Origin: Candidatus Gastranaerophilales bacterium
GTDB taxonomy: Bacteria > Cyanobacteriota > Vampirovibrionia > Gastranaerophilales > Gastranaerophilaceae
Assembly: GCA_944324845.1 (NCBI GenBank)
Contig: CALUXX010000004.1
Location: 1 to 64,000 of the forward strand
DNA length: 64,000 nt
Direction: 5' to 3'
The number at the start of each line of letters is the position of its first letter. Positions within the stretch are counted from its first letter, which is position 1. Positions 55,540 to 64,000 of the stretch are shown here, in pieces. Made by a program: the position numbers and the translations under genes. The notes below the pieces were generated by a model that saw nothing but the letters and a program-made list of their open reading frames with translations, did no database searches and was not told the DNA's origin.

Positions 55540-56599
55540 GTTTTAATTTCAGTCTGTTTCCGAAATAACTCTGAACATCTTTATTATAACCGGCAAGTTG
55601 ATTTGCAAAATTTAAGTTTTTTGCCTTACATTCTTGTCTTAAAAGTTCAACTCCACGATTATAAACATGTTGTGCAGTATTTATGTTTGATTGCGGAATA
55701 TTTTTGCCATACATTTTTGTTGCAAGAGAAATATCAAATAATCTTCTTTTGCTTAAACCACTCATTTCTTTTTTGGTTTTTATTGATTTGTTATAAGTCA
55801 GCTTATTTATTGCAGCTTCCCATTTGCCATTTTTAAGACAGTATATTAAACCTTTGAAACTTTCATCATCTATAACACCTTTATTAAAAGTTAAATCCAA
55901 TACACTCTCTTTCAAGGATTGAGGAATTCTATCATAATACTTCTGACCACCCAGCAATAATACTAAATGTTCTTCGGCTTTTAATAAATCTTGAGCACAT
56001 AATGTACAAACTTCTGCATTGGTTAATTTTGCTTTATCTCCAGGCAAAAATTTATGCCCAATACCTATTGTTTTGACACCATTATCATCTAGGTACGGAG
56101 TATTATGAAATGAATTTTCAGGAAGATGCGCACTATCTTCCGCTTTTTTCAATTTCTTTATAAAATCGACACTCACTCCCATTGCGTTGGCTATATCAGA
56201 TAGATTATTAACATTTTTAACCTTGCGTGATGTAGGAATTTTTAATACTTGTCCTATACTAAGGCTTTGGGCTGTTGCTTCATTAAGATTATTTGCCGCC
56301 AAAAGCGCTCGTGTTGTTACTCCGTATTTTTTAGCAATAGTTTCAGGATTTTCATTCCTTTTTACTTTATGATTAGGATTTTTAACTGTTGTAATATATT
56401 TTGAACGAGTATTATTTGTTTGTATTTGCTCGTCTGATATCTCCGGCATCATTTGTATCTCATTCGGTTTAACCTCTGTTTTTGGATTATTGAACAATGG
56501 TTGTTTACCGGAAGCAGTAGCAGCTTTCAAACTGCTTCCAGACTGAACGCCCAAAATATTAACCTTTATATAATTATATAAGCTTGTAAGCCAATCCAT
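55526..56599 (-). CDS. LysM and GH24 lysozyme-like protein
   Basis: A 357-residue protein with a LysM domain at about 75-123 (HKVKRNENPETIAKKYGVTT...) and a partial second LysM-like stretch, then a T4-lysozyme-type GH24 domain. The catalytic Glu is probably in KKAED near 153, the Asp in PYLDDNG near 170 and Thr in TIGIGH near 178, although the Glu-Asp spacing is longer than in T4. It would cut glycan strands of peptidoglycan. There is no visible signal peptide. It lies 16-nt downstream of the LysM-amidase gene, so both are one unit. Confidence 0.83.
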   Translation of the reverse strand: MDWLTSLYNYIKVNILGVQSGSSLKAATASGKQPLFNNPKTEVKPNEIQMMPEISDEQIQTNNTRSKYITTVKNPNHKVKRNENPETIAKKYGVTTRALLAANNLNEATAQSLSIGQVLKIPTSRKVKNVNNLSDIANAMGVSVDFIKKLKKAEDSAHLPENSFHNTPYLDDNGVKTIGIGHKFLPGDKAKLTNAEVCTLCAQDLLKAEEHLVLLLGGQKYYDRIPQSLKESVLDLTFNKGVIDDESFKGLIYCLKNGKWEAAINKLTYNKSIKTKKEMSGLSKRRLFDISLATKMYGKNIPQSNINTAQHVYNRGVELLRQECKAKNLNFANQLAGYNKDVQSYFGNRLKLKLITK

Positions 56600-56614
56600 A
56601 TATTTTCAACCTTT

Positions 56615-58390
56615 TTATTTTTTCAAAAGTGTTTCTTCTAAAGCATCTGCAAGTGCTGTTGTATATTTATCACGGTCATTTGAAGATAGTAAACTTGCAG
56701 CAACATCTTTATTCGCAATATTACCAAGTTCAACAAGAACCGCTGGAATTTCAGGTCCCATAGCTCGCGTTACATAATAATTATTTGTTTCTACATCAGG
56801 TTTTAATCCGTAAATATTACGGCCAACATGTTGTTGAACTTTTTGTGCTAGAGTTTGATCTCCAGGATCTCGATTAGCTCTTACAGTACATGCTTTTTCA
56901 GATGGATCATTTTTCACTGATTCTACGTGAATTGAAATAAATGCCATATCTGATTTGTCTGTATTTTTAAATAATTCTTTTATTTCTTCTGAACCTCTAT
57001 TGCCTTTTAATAGGTTTTCAAGATATTTTGTTTCAAACATTCCGCCTGTACCTTTTTTGACAGGACCTGAAACAACTACAACTGTTGCTCCTTTAGCCTG
57101 TAGTTTTTGGGTTAATTCATCTGAATAAGAACCGGCAACTCTCCATTCTTCAATCGGCATTTCTTTGCCTTCTGCATTCTTAACCGAAAGAACTGTTCCT
57201 GCATCAAAATAACCGTTCGATGGATTATATCCGCCATGACCTGCGTTTACTATTACAACCTTACCTTTTAATGGGGCATCAGGATTTGTATTAGTCGGTT
57301 GATGAATTTCACTTGCGGCTTCTATGTGCCCCTTGTCGTTAACATTTGGCAATGGTCTTACTATGTATGGTTTTTCAACCTTAGAAAAACCTTCGTCTTT
57401 CTTCGCTCCTGCAATCGCGCCAGTACGAAGTTCTCCGGCAGTGAAAACTTTTCCATTATAAAGCTTAACTTTTCTTGCTCTTTCTTCTGCTGTGCCTTCA
57501 TAGTTTTGTGAATTTATTGAAGAAGACCCATTTGATTTTGAATCAAGCATTTCATGAATCATTGTATCAAGTTTTTTAGTGCTGGCCATACCCCAAGAAT
57601 CATATAACTGTTCATGAAGTTCGTTATAAAATTCTTCTCTTTTTGAAGCTGGAGTGTTTTTGGCTTTTGCTAAAGCATCATATACATGCATTACCGCATC
57701 TTCTCTTGCTTTTTTACCACTCATTATTTCACTTGTTATTGTATTGATTAAGCTTTCTTCGTCAGTATAGGCTTTCAAAACTTTTTCTACATTATTTGGA
57801 TTGATTTCATTGATTAACGCATCAAAATCAGGTTTTCCAACTGCTGCAATCTTTTTAGAGCCATCATAAATCTTAGTTGCTAATTCTTCAGGGGTATAAC
57901 CTGCTGAAGATTTTTGTTTTTCTTCGCCTTTTGGTGGAGTTGGGGTAACTTGTTTTTGTTTATCTTTTACTTTGGACTTTTTCTGTTCTTCAATTGTCTT
58001 ATCCGCATTTTGTTTTGGGGCTTCAGATTTCGATTTATTTTTTACATAAAATCTCTCGCCCTTTTTAGCGGTATAGTCTTTATAAGGTTTTGGAAGATTG
58101 TTTAATTTCCCAAATTCTTCTAAAGACATATTGTATTTCTTGGCTAATGCAAATATGCCTTTACCTTCAGGAACTGTATCATTTGGAAGATTTATTGATA
58201 AACCGGGTTTTAAATTATTAGTTTTTAAGCCTACCCATTTTTTAAATTCTTCAGGTTTCATCCCGAATTTTTTTGCAAGCGAATAGACTGTATCACCTTG
58301 TTTAACTTCTATTTTTACTGGTCTTCCATTAGTTTTCGTTTGAGCATCAGATACTTTATTAGACACACGTCCAACAATTGGTCCTGGCAT
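56615..58390 (-). CDS. LysM N-acetylmuramoyl-L-alanine amidase (Amidase_3)
   Basis: A 591-residue wall amidase. Two LysM domains at about 25-70 and 75-115 bind peptidoglycan. A Lys/Gln/Pro-rich linker and a helical region of about 170 residues follow, then the Amidase_3 zinc domain: NAGHGG near 383, the SIHVE His near 482 and VLVELGN near 548. The helical region (ESLINTITSEIMSGKKARED) is unassigned. No signal peptide is visible. The start is ATG 58390 with AAGGAG 9 nt upstream; a longer TTG frame would contain that site. Confidence 0.88.
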   Translation of the reverse strand: MPGPIVGRVSNKVSDAQTKTNGRPVKIEVKQGDTVYSLAKKFGMKPEEFKKWVGLKTNNLKPGLSINLPNDTVPEGKGIFALAKKYNMSLEEFGKLNNLPKPYKDYTAKKGERFYVKNKSKSEAPKQNADKTIEEQKKSKVKDKQKQVTPTPPKGEEKQKSSAGYTPEELATKIYDGSKKIAAVGKPDFDALINEINPNNVEKVLKAYTDEESLINTITSEIMSGKKAREDAVMHVYDALAKAKNTPASKREEFYNELHEQLYDSWGMASTKKLDTMIHEMLDSKSNGSSSINSQNYEGTAEERARKVKLYNGKVFTAGELRTGAIAGAKKDEGFSKVEKPYIVRPLPNVNDKGHIEAASEIHQPTNTNPDAPLKGKVVIVNAGHGGYNPSNGYFDAGTVLSVKNAEGKEMPIEEWRVAGSYSDELTQKLQAKGATVVVVSGPVKKGTGGMFETKYLENLLKGNRGSEEIKELFKNTDKSDMAFISIHVESVKNDPSEKACTVRANRDPGDQTLAQKVQQHVGRNIYGLKPDVETNNYYVTRAMGPEIPAVLVELGNIANKDVAASLLSSNDRDKYTTALADALEETLLKK

Positions 58391-58497
58391 AAGTCTTTTC
58401 TCCTTATTCAATTACACACAAATTGCTAAACGGTATCTGGAATATAAATCTTTAATTTTAAATAAGCTTTTGTAACATCCCTTAATAAAACAAAGAA

Positions 58498-59148
58498 TTA
58501 AGTATTAAAAATTCTATCACCTGCATCGCCCATACCAGGAACAATATAACCCTTTTCGTTCAAATGATCATCTACTGCTGCCGTTATTATTTCAATATCA
58601 GGATAATGTTTTTGAATATTTTCAATTCCTTCAGGTGCTGCAATTATGCAAATACATTTGATATTCTTTACAGGAATTCCTTTACTTGCATATAATTCTA
58701 TTGCGGCAAGCAAAGAATTACCCGTTGCAAGCATTGGATCTGTGATATAAATATAAAAATTCTCAGGATTATCAGCATTCATCGGAACTTTGTTGTAATA
58801 CCATACAGGTTTTAAAGTTTTTTCATCACGGTACATTCCGATATGACGAATGGTTGCTTGTGGAAGAATATCAATCGCTTCATCTGTAAATATTAATCCT
58901 GCTCTTAATATTGGAGAAATAATTAAATTGATATTCGGATCAACTGTTTTAGCTTTGAAGGTTGTTAATGGTGTGGTAACTTCTTTTTCTACAAGAGGCA
59001 AATTCTTTGCCGCTTCATATAAAAGACATCTTGTAATTTTTCTTGTTGCAATACGAACGCCTTGACTATCAGTATTCTTATCTCGCATTGTGCATAAATT
59101 TAATAATACTACAGGATTATTTATTATCCTCACTTTGCTCATGTTCAT
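58498..59148 (-). CDS. upp: uracil phosphoribosyltransferase
   Basis: Pyrimidine salvage enzyme joining uracil and PRPP to UMP. The 216-residue protein has LLNLCTMRDKNT near the start, ISPILRAGL, YRDEKTLKPVWYYNKVP, the PRPP loop ITDPMLATGNSL and GYIVPGMGDAGDRIFNT at the end. The start is ATG 59148, with AAGGGA upstream; ATG 59142 is also possible. It overlaps the mlaD-like gene by about 30 nt and so is translationally coupled to it. Confidence 0.96.
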   Translation of the reverse strand: MNMSKVRIINNPVVLLNLCTMRDKNTDSQGVRIATRKITRCLLYEAAKNLPLVEKEVTTPLTTFKAKTVDPNINLIISPILRAGLIFTDEAIDILPQATIRHIGMYRDEKTLKPVWYYNKVPMNADNPENFYIYITDPMLATGNSLLAAIELYASKGIPVKNIKCICIIAAPEGIENIQKHYPDIEIITAAVDDHLNEKGYIVPGMGDAGDRIFNT

Positions 59149-59788
59149 CTTTTGGCTTCCCTTCGTTATCAAAATTCTTCATAAAATTACCTTTAATATC
59201 CATTATCATATCAACAGTTTTGTCAATATTTGTCAAGTTTTGTTCAGGAGAAACAGGAATAACAACATTGCGAGGAGCAGAACTACCCTGAGCTTCTCGA
59301 ACAAATTGGTTTGAAGCATATCCCACTGTCGTAAAAATAGAATCTAAATCCCTGAATATCTCATTAAATAAGCCCATAACCTTGTTTAATCTTGTTGGTT
59401 CTTTGACTGCAATAATTTTATCTGTCGGATACTTATCAGTTGGCGGGTAAATTTCTAATGCCTTTGAACCGCCTAAACCCGAAAATTCAACAGTTGCAAT
59501 AGAACCGACAGGCAAAACCAAATCTTTTCTTGTTACCACAAACTCTACATATACTTCTGAAGAAATAATCTTTATTTGTCTAATATCACCGATTTGAATG
59601 CCCAAAAACTTCACAGGCGAACCTACAATAAGCCCATCGGCATCACTCATAAAAATTCGATAATGCTTAAACTGCTTTTGCGATTGCTGGTGATGATACC
59701 TTATCCCCAAAATACATATTGCAGCAACTAAAAGCCATATTATAAACTCTGCCCAAGCATATACACGGATATTGATATTTAGTTTCAT
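59117..59788 (-). CDS. MCE/MlaD-domain protein
   Basis: A 223-residue protein with one membrane helix at about 13-34 (AEFIIWLLVAAICILGI) and an MCE domain (FKHYRIFMSDADGLIVGSPVKFLGIQIGDI; VEFSGLGGSKALEI). Such proteins carry lipids between the inner and outer membranes and form hexameric rings. The tail is hydrophilic and acidic. The ABC partners MlaE/MlaF are not nearby. The start is ATG 59788 with a weak GGA; the GTG frame from 59803 is less likely. Confidence 0.87.
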   Translation of the reverse strand: MKLNINIRVYAWAEFIIWLLVAAICILGIRYHHQQSQKQFKHYRIFMSDADGLIVGSPVKFLGIQIGDIRQIKIISSEVYVEFVVTRKDLVLPVGSIATVEFSGLGGSKALEIYPPTDKYPTDKIIAVKEPTRLNKVMGLFNEIFRDLDSIFTTVGYASNQFVREAQGSSAPRNVVIPVSPEQNLTNIDKTVDMIMDIKGNFMKNFDNEGKPKDEHEQSEDNK

Positions 59789-59866
59789 AATTCCATTATA
59801 CACAAAATTTGATTATAATATAAATATATCAGTCCATTTTATGTATTTTTGTAATAGATTAAAATT

Positions 59867-60301
59867 ATGGTAAACCTATTCAAATCAATAATATACGAAA
59901 TCTTATCATATTTTGTTCCTGAAAAAATGTCCTATGAGATTACAGGAGAATGTAAAAAATGCGGCAAATGCTGCAATTATATGTATAGCGTTGATACATA
60001 TACAGAAGAAGAGTTTAAATTTATGCAAAAACTCTTTCCAACATACAAAAGATTTTATATTAAAGGTAAAGATGAAGAAGGAAATTTCATATTCGCTTGC
60101 AAACTTGTTACCCCCGAAGGTTTATGCTCAGATTACAAACACCGTCCAAGAATGTGCAGAAACTATCCTGTGAAAAGAATTTTTTACCCCGCAAAACTTC
60201 ACGATGGCTGCGGATACAAAGTTCATATCAAAAAATTTGACGATTATTTGACAGAACAATCATCTAATCAAAATAAAACAACTTCCAATAATCATAATTA
60301 A
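59867..60301 (+). CDS. YkgJ-family cysteine cluster protein
   Basis: A 144-residue member of the CxxCxxCC zinc/iron-binding family. The cluster is C29-KK-C32-GK-C35-C36, with a second set CSDYKHRPRMCRNYP and later C. These proteins bind a metal and their function is mostly unknown. The last 42 nt overlap the convergent EamA gene on the other strand. No ribosome site is clear. Confidence 0.85.
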   Translation: MVNLFKSIIYEILSYFVPEKMSYEITGECKKCGKCCNYMYSVDTYTEEEFKFMQKLFPTYKRFYIKGKDEEGNFIFACKLVTPEGLCSDYKHRPRMCRNYPVKRIFYPAKLHDGCGYKVHIKKFDDYLTEQSSNQNKTTSNNHN

Positions 60302-61117
60302 TGCACCTATAATTTTCTTTTTTATATGACGCTCACAAAAGAATTTCCACCCCAATATTACAGATACAATGCTGGAAAGTTGAAATAATGCCAATGATAA
60401 CCCAACATCTATCCTTTCAAAAACAATATTGGTCGATAATTGCATCAAGCCTAATCCCACTGCAATTAAAAATGTGTATAATAAATTTTTCCCCCATAAT
60501 CGCTCAAACCTTATTCTAAATCCCAATAATAAAATAATCGAAAATACTAATCCCGAAAAACACCATAATATAAAGGATTCCATCACCGAAGACATCAAAA
60601 TAATCTTTTTTAATATGACTGCTTCACATCCTGTACAAAATAATGCCGCAAATCTTAAAATAACGTCCTTTCTCAATAGAATAGAGGGTTTGAACCCACC
60701 ATCGACAGTATCAAAAATATACCAGCTTCCTAAAATTATCAGCAAAACACCCCACAACTCAACACCAGTAGGGATTTCGCCTAACAAAATCACCGCTAAC
60801 ACCAGTCCGACAACGCATTTATAAGAGTTTATAGGTCCTAACATAGACATTTCGCCATATTGCAACGCTTTAATCAAACACACCGAACCCAAGGTACATA
60901 AAATTCCTGCCAAACATACATACCCCCAATATTCACATCCATATCCACTCCAAGAATAAAGCCTTGCAGCAGGATAAATGCAAAATAAACTTAAAAATGC
61001 ATAAGAATATACATTTATCAAAATAGCCGAATATTTTTCCGCCAAAACCTTCTGTATAGAATTTGCAAAAGGATTAGATAAAATTCTCACAACTAATGCA
61101 AGAATTGCTCCTACCAT
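60260..61117 (-). CDS. EamA/DMT-family membrane transporter
   Basis: A 285-residue protein with about ten membrane helices and two internal EamA repeats (GAILALVVRILSNPFANSIQKV...; LFCTGCEAVILKKIIL...). Family members export metabolites or take up small molecules; the substrate is unknown. It follows corA by 3 nt and so is probably co-transcribed. Its 3' end overlaps the Cys-cluster gene by 42 nt. Confidence 0.85.
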   Translation of the reverse strand: MVGAILALVVRILSNPFANSIQKVLAEKYSAILINVYSYAFLSLFCIYPAARLYSWSGYGCEYWGYVCLAGILCTLGSVCLIKALQYGEMSMLGPINSYKCVVGLVLAVILLGEIPTGVELWGVLLIILGSWYIFDTVDGGFKPSILLRKDVILRFAALFCTGCEAVILKKIILMSSVMESFILWCFSGLVFSIILLLGFRIRFERLWGKNLLYTFLIAVGLGLMQLSTNIVFERIDVGLSLALFQLSSIVSVILGWKFFCERHIKKKIIGALIMIIGSCFILIR

Positions 61118-61120
61118 AAA

Positions 61121-62074
61121 CTACATCATACCTTTTCTGTTAAAGAATACCGCAACTATACAAGTTGCAACAACAGATATTGTTATTACAATCAAAAATC
61201 CAAAATGATTTTGGCCAAACGGAATTGGAACATTCATTCCCCAAAAACTACCTATCATTGTTGGAATAGACATAATAATCGTAATCGCTGCCAAAAATTT
61301 CATCACCAAGTTAAGGTTATTGTTAATGATTGATGCCATACAATCCATCATACTTTCCAAAATTGTTCTGTGCATTTCAACCATCTCGGCAGCCTGTTTA
61401 TTTTCAATAATTACATCTTCTAACATATCGATATCATCTTCAGTGAATTTCAAAATTCTTTGTAATGATTCTGTATGAACCATCCTTAACAGTTTCTGCA
61501 ACACAAGTTGATTATCTTTTAGTGCTGTTGTGAAATATACTAAAGACTTCTGAATTTCCATTAACTGGAATAAAGCTTTATTATGAGTAGTTTTTTTCAA
61601 TGAATTTTCAATGTTTTCTGTTTGTTTATTGATTATGTTCAAATATCTTAAATAAAATTTTGCAGCTCTAAACAAGATATTCAACATAAAGTTTGCTTTG
61701 TTTCTGGTGTCAAAAAACTTTGTTGTTTCTGCGTTAAATGAATTTATAATTTTATTTTCGTGCGAACAAACAGTAATAACACTTTCCGGGGTAAAAATTA
61801 AACCTAAAGGCAATGTATCAAAATTACCTTCATCATCCATCACAGGTACGTTAGTAATTATTAAAAGATTACCATCCTCAAAATCCATACGTGATAACTC
61901 ATCCGCGTCCAGTGAGTTATTTAAAAAACTTTCATCTAATCCTAAAACTAATGAAACTTTTTGAATTTCTTCTCGTGTAGGATTAATCAGGTTAAACCAA
62001 GAACCGGAAACCGCTTCATTCAAATTTAACACTTGTAACTTTCCGTCATCCTGAGTTTTAGTAATTTCCAACAT
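61121..62074 (-). CDS. corA: CorA-family magnesium/divalent cation transporter
   Basis: A 317-residue CorA-type channel. A cytoplasmic domain of about 255 residues with long helices is followed by two C-terminal membrane helices with the ion-selectivity motif GMN in GSFWGMNVPIPF. The last residues KGMM are short. It transports Mg2+ or Co2+; the family is clear but selectivity is not. The gene is the first of the pair with the EamA transporter. Confidence 0.93.
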   Translation of the reverse strand: MLEITKTQDDGKLQVLNLNEAVSGSWFNLINPTREEIQKVSLVLGLDESFLNNSLDADELSRMDFEDGNLLIITNVPVMDDEGNFDTLPLGLIFTPESVITVCSHENKIINSFNAETTKFFDTRNKANFMLNILFRAAKFYLRYLNIINKQTENIENSLKKTTHNKALFQLMEIQKSLVYFTTALKDNQLVLQKLLRMVHTESLQRILKFTEDDIDMLEDVIIENKQAAEMVEMHRTILESMMDCMASIINNNLNLVMKFLAAITIIMSIPTMIGSFWGMNVPIPFGQNHFGFLIVITISVVATCIVAVFFNRKGMM

Positions 62075-62164
62075 AACAACTATTCCTGACTAACCTGTGC
62101 ATATTTATTAAACTACACATTATGATAAAGTGCAATAGTTCAAAAAATGTATATTAATTCTACG

Positions 62165-62195
62165 TAAAAAAATACGGTAATTATTTTACCGTATC
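62165..62195 (-). terminator. terminator of the UDG gene
   Basis: The minus strand has ATACGGTAA and its complement around a 5-nt loop, then TTTTTTT, about 40 nt after the UDG stop. Confidence 0.85.
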
Positions 62196-62232
62196 TTTTG
62201 TTCTTGAATATGAAATAAATTTTATTTTTTGA

Positions 62233-62880
62233 CTAGACCATAGCCAATTCCTTATCGAAAGGGTTACTGGAGGGACACACCTTGTCATCGCCAAGAACTT
62301 CTGATTTAATAACAGCCAAATCTTGCTGCATCAATCTTCTTGGAGAGCCTTCTTCCATTGAATGATTTCTCAATAGATAGGACGGATGGAATATTGCCAT
62401 TGATCTATATTCTTTACCATTTATAGTTACATTGAACCATTTTCCTCTAACCTTGGAAATTTGAACTTTTTTGTCTGACCAAAATGATCTTAATGATGTT
62501 GCGCCGCAAAAAATAATTGCTTTTGGATTCATTATATCAATTTGTGCTGTCAAATATTTTTCACACATTGCTTTTTCAACATCGGTTGGAACTCTGTTTT
62601 CAGGAGGACGACATTTTACTGTATTGATTATATATAAATCATCCTGACGTGAAATTCCTGCTTCTTCTAAAAATTGGTTTAATAATTTGCCTGCTCTGCC
62701 AACAAATGGTGTACCTGTTTCATCTTCTGTTTCGCCAGGAGCTTCACCTATCAATACAATTTTTGCAGTTTCAGGATTTCCATCAGAAAAAACTACATTC
62801 TTACGAGTATTTCCTAACACACAATCCTTACAATTTTCACACTTTGCTTGAACTATATCCAAACATCCCTTTTTAATCAT
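62233..62880 (-). CDS. type-4 uracil-DNA glycosylase (iron-sulfur)
   Basis: A DNA repair enzyme that removes uracil. The 215-residue protein has the iron-sulfur ligands C14-x2-C17 and C-x15-C (KCRPPENRVPTDVEKAMC by pattern), the active-site GEAPGETEDETGTPFVGRAG and HPSYLLRN. It belongs to the UDGa/family-4 group. It is 28 nt after the symporter gene on the same strand and has its own terminator. Confidence 0.94.
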   Translation of the reverse strand: MIKKGCLDIVQAKCENCKDCVLGNTRKNVVFSDGNPETAKIVLIGEAPGETEDETGTPFVGRAGKLLNQFLEEAGISRQDDLYIINTVKCRPPENRVPTDVEKAMCEKYLTAQIDIMNPKAIIFCGATSLRSFWSDKKVQISKVRGKWFNVTINGKEYRSMAIFHPSYLLRNHSMEEGSPRRLMQQDLAVIKSEVLGDDKVCPSSNPFDKELAMV

Positions 62881-62907
62881 TTATCAACTCTCTCCTTACT
62901 AATCAAT

Positions 62908-64000
62908 TTATTCTTTTTCTTGTTTGAAAAATCCTACATTATATTTTTTACAATATCGTTTCAATTCTTTCATTATTATATCAGATAATAAAAATACTGC
63001 AATCAAATTTGGTACTGCAAGAAATAATGTAAACGCATCCGAAAGATTTACTACACTTTTTAAGTTCATTGCAGAACCAATTATTATAAATAAACAATAA
63101 ATTATTTGGAAAGTTCTTGTAGTATATTTAGATTCCCCAAACAAAAATGTCCAACTTTTTGTACCGTAATATGAACCGCATAACATTGTTGATAATACAA
63201 AACAACTTGCCATAAAAGTTAACAATATTGGAAATATCGGACAAACTGTTGCAAATGCTTTTGAAGTTAATTCAATTCCGACAAGTCCGTTAGTATTTAA
63301 ATATGCTCCCGTTACAACAATTATAAATGCCGTAGCAGAACCTACAATAACAGTATCTACAAACGGTTGAAGCATTGCAATAAACGCTTGAGCTACAGGT
63401 TTGCTTGTTTTAACCGCTGAAAAAGCTATCGGAGCAGTTCCAAGACCTGCTTCATTTGCAAACATTGCTCTTCTAAATCCCCACAACATACAAGCAAACA
63501 TTCCACCCGCAACTGATGTTGGTTTAAATGCTTCTTTTACAATTAATACAATAGTTTGAGGTATATGATGAATATTTAACAAACAAATTATAAATGCTGA
63601 GAATACATACAATGTACACATTACAGGAGTAACTTTTGATGTGAATTTTCCAATTGATTTAATTCCACCAATAACAGTTATATAAGTAATTACAGCAACA
63701 ATTAAACCAAAAACCCAACGTTGAGAAGAAAACAATCCTGTAACATTCACAATCTGAGTAGTAATTGCGTTTATTTGGAATAAATTCCATCCCCCAATCA
63801 TTGCAAAAACACAACATATTGCATAAATTTTAGATAAATAAGGTGCAAATGGTTTTATCCAAGGTGCTCGTAATCCGTTTATTATATAATACATCGGACC
63901 ACCTGACGATGTTCCGTCTTTGTTAATTTGTCTGAATTTTATACCAAGTAGAACTTCAGCAAATTTCAAAGCCATTGAAAAAATACCCGCAACAATCATC
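62908..64000 (-). CDS. sodium:alanine symporter (AGCS family), 5' end cut by window
   Basis: A partial membrane protein of at least 363 residues of the alanine/glycine:cation symporter family (usual length about 450). The visible part has GGPMYYIINGL, GFRRAMFANEAGLGTAPIAFSAV and many membrane helices. The start codon lies beyond 64000. It would take up alanine or glycine with Na+. The stop is at 62908 and the UDG gene follows. Confidence 0.92.
   Translation of the reverse strand, partial: MIVAGIFSMALKFAEVLLGIKFRQINKDGTSSGGPMYYIINGLRAPWIKPFAPYLSKIYAICCVFAMIGGWNLFQINAITTQIVNVTGLFSSQRWVFGLIVAVITYITVIGGIKSIGKFTSKVTPVMCTLYVFSAFIICLLNIHHIPQTIVLIVKEAFKPTSVAGGMFACMLWGFRRAMFANEAGLGTAPIAFSAVKTSKPVAQAFIAMLQPFVDTVIVGSATAFIIVVTGAYLNTNGLVGIELTSKAFATVCPIFPILLTFMASCFVLSTMLCGSYYGTKSWTFLFGESKYTTRTFQIIYCLFIIIGSAMNLKSVVNLSDAFTLFLAVPNLIAVFLLSDIIMKELKRYCKKYNVGFFKQEKE

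Overview
The window reads as a chromosomal segment of an AT-rich, diderm, non-photosynthetic relative of the cyanobacteria, most likely a gut Melainabacteria/Vampirovibrionia of the Gastranaerophilales type. The best evidence is the RNA polymerase beta' subunit, which is split into separate rpoC1 (569 aa) and rpoC2 (1281 aa) genes downstream of rpoB, a cyanobacterial trait. A VKOR-DsbA fusion of cyanobacterial style, a TolC-like outer-membrane channel, an MCE/MlaD protein and the low GC content agree with this. No photosynthesis gene, rRNA, insertion sequence or CRISPR array is visible.

Layout. 1-535 is an accessory-looking non-coding strip with 10-bp-phased TTGCAC boxes and a GC-rich double hairpin, facing the 3' end of a solitary tRNA-Ile. 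535-1473 holds tRNA-Ile and adk. 1553-9058 is a minus-strand phospholipid operon: an LplT/PlsC/acyl-ACP-synthetase triple fusion, two CDP-alcohol phosphotransferases, CdsA, PlsC and a trailing unknown gene. 9196-18132 is rpoB-rpoC1-rpoC2 behind a leader of about 180 nt. 18136-20236 is a small-gene zone with a possible cryptic small ORF, a Met/Gln-rich unknown, a HepT-MntA toxin-antitoxin pair and a short unknown. 20306-28273 holds a SWIM-SNF2 helicase and a MarR-controlled EmrA/EmrB operon divergent from its TolC partner. 28360-37004 has recJ, eno, a HAD phosphatase, aroF (DAHP synthase), a DUF2582 winged-helix gene with an A-tract-rich upstream region, and several lineage-specific small proteins.

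37024-42824 is a minus-strand run of tyrA-proA-proB-plsY and holB-holA. 42972-48752 is a plus-strand cell-wall and division operon, murC-murB-ddl-ftsQ, followed by a polyprenyl synthase and lepB. 48753-54593 mixes unknowns, an XRE regulator with a divergent small gene, TPR proteins, and overlapping queH and VKOR-DsbA genes. 54583-62880 has an asparaginase-II-type protein, two LysM wall hydrolases without visible signal peptides, upp, an MlaD-like protein, a YkgJ Cys-cluster protein, an EamA exporter, CorA and a family-4 UDG. The right edge cuts an AGCS alanine symporter.

Most of the window is compact housekeeping DNA. The parts I would look at again are the phased-repeat strip beside the tRNA, the lipid operon with its variant CDP-alcohol phosphotransferases, the cryptic AGGAGG-led ORF at 18417, the R-x-V-V-x-G-F repeat protein, and the leaderless-secretion wall hydrolases. 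I did not find a convincing multi-gene defence or otherwise unheard-of system.
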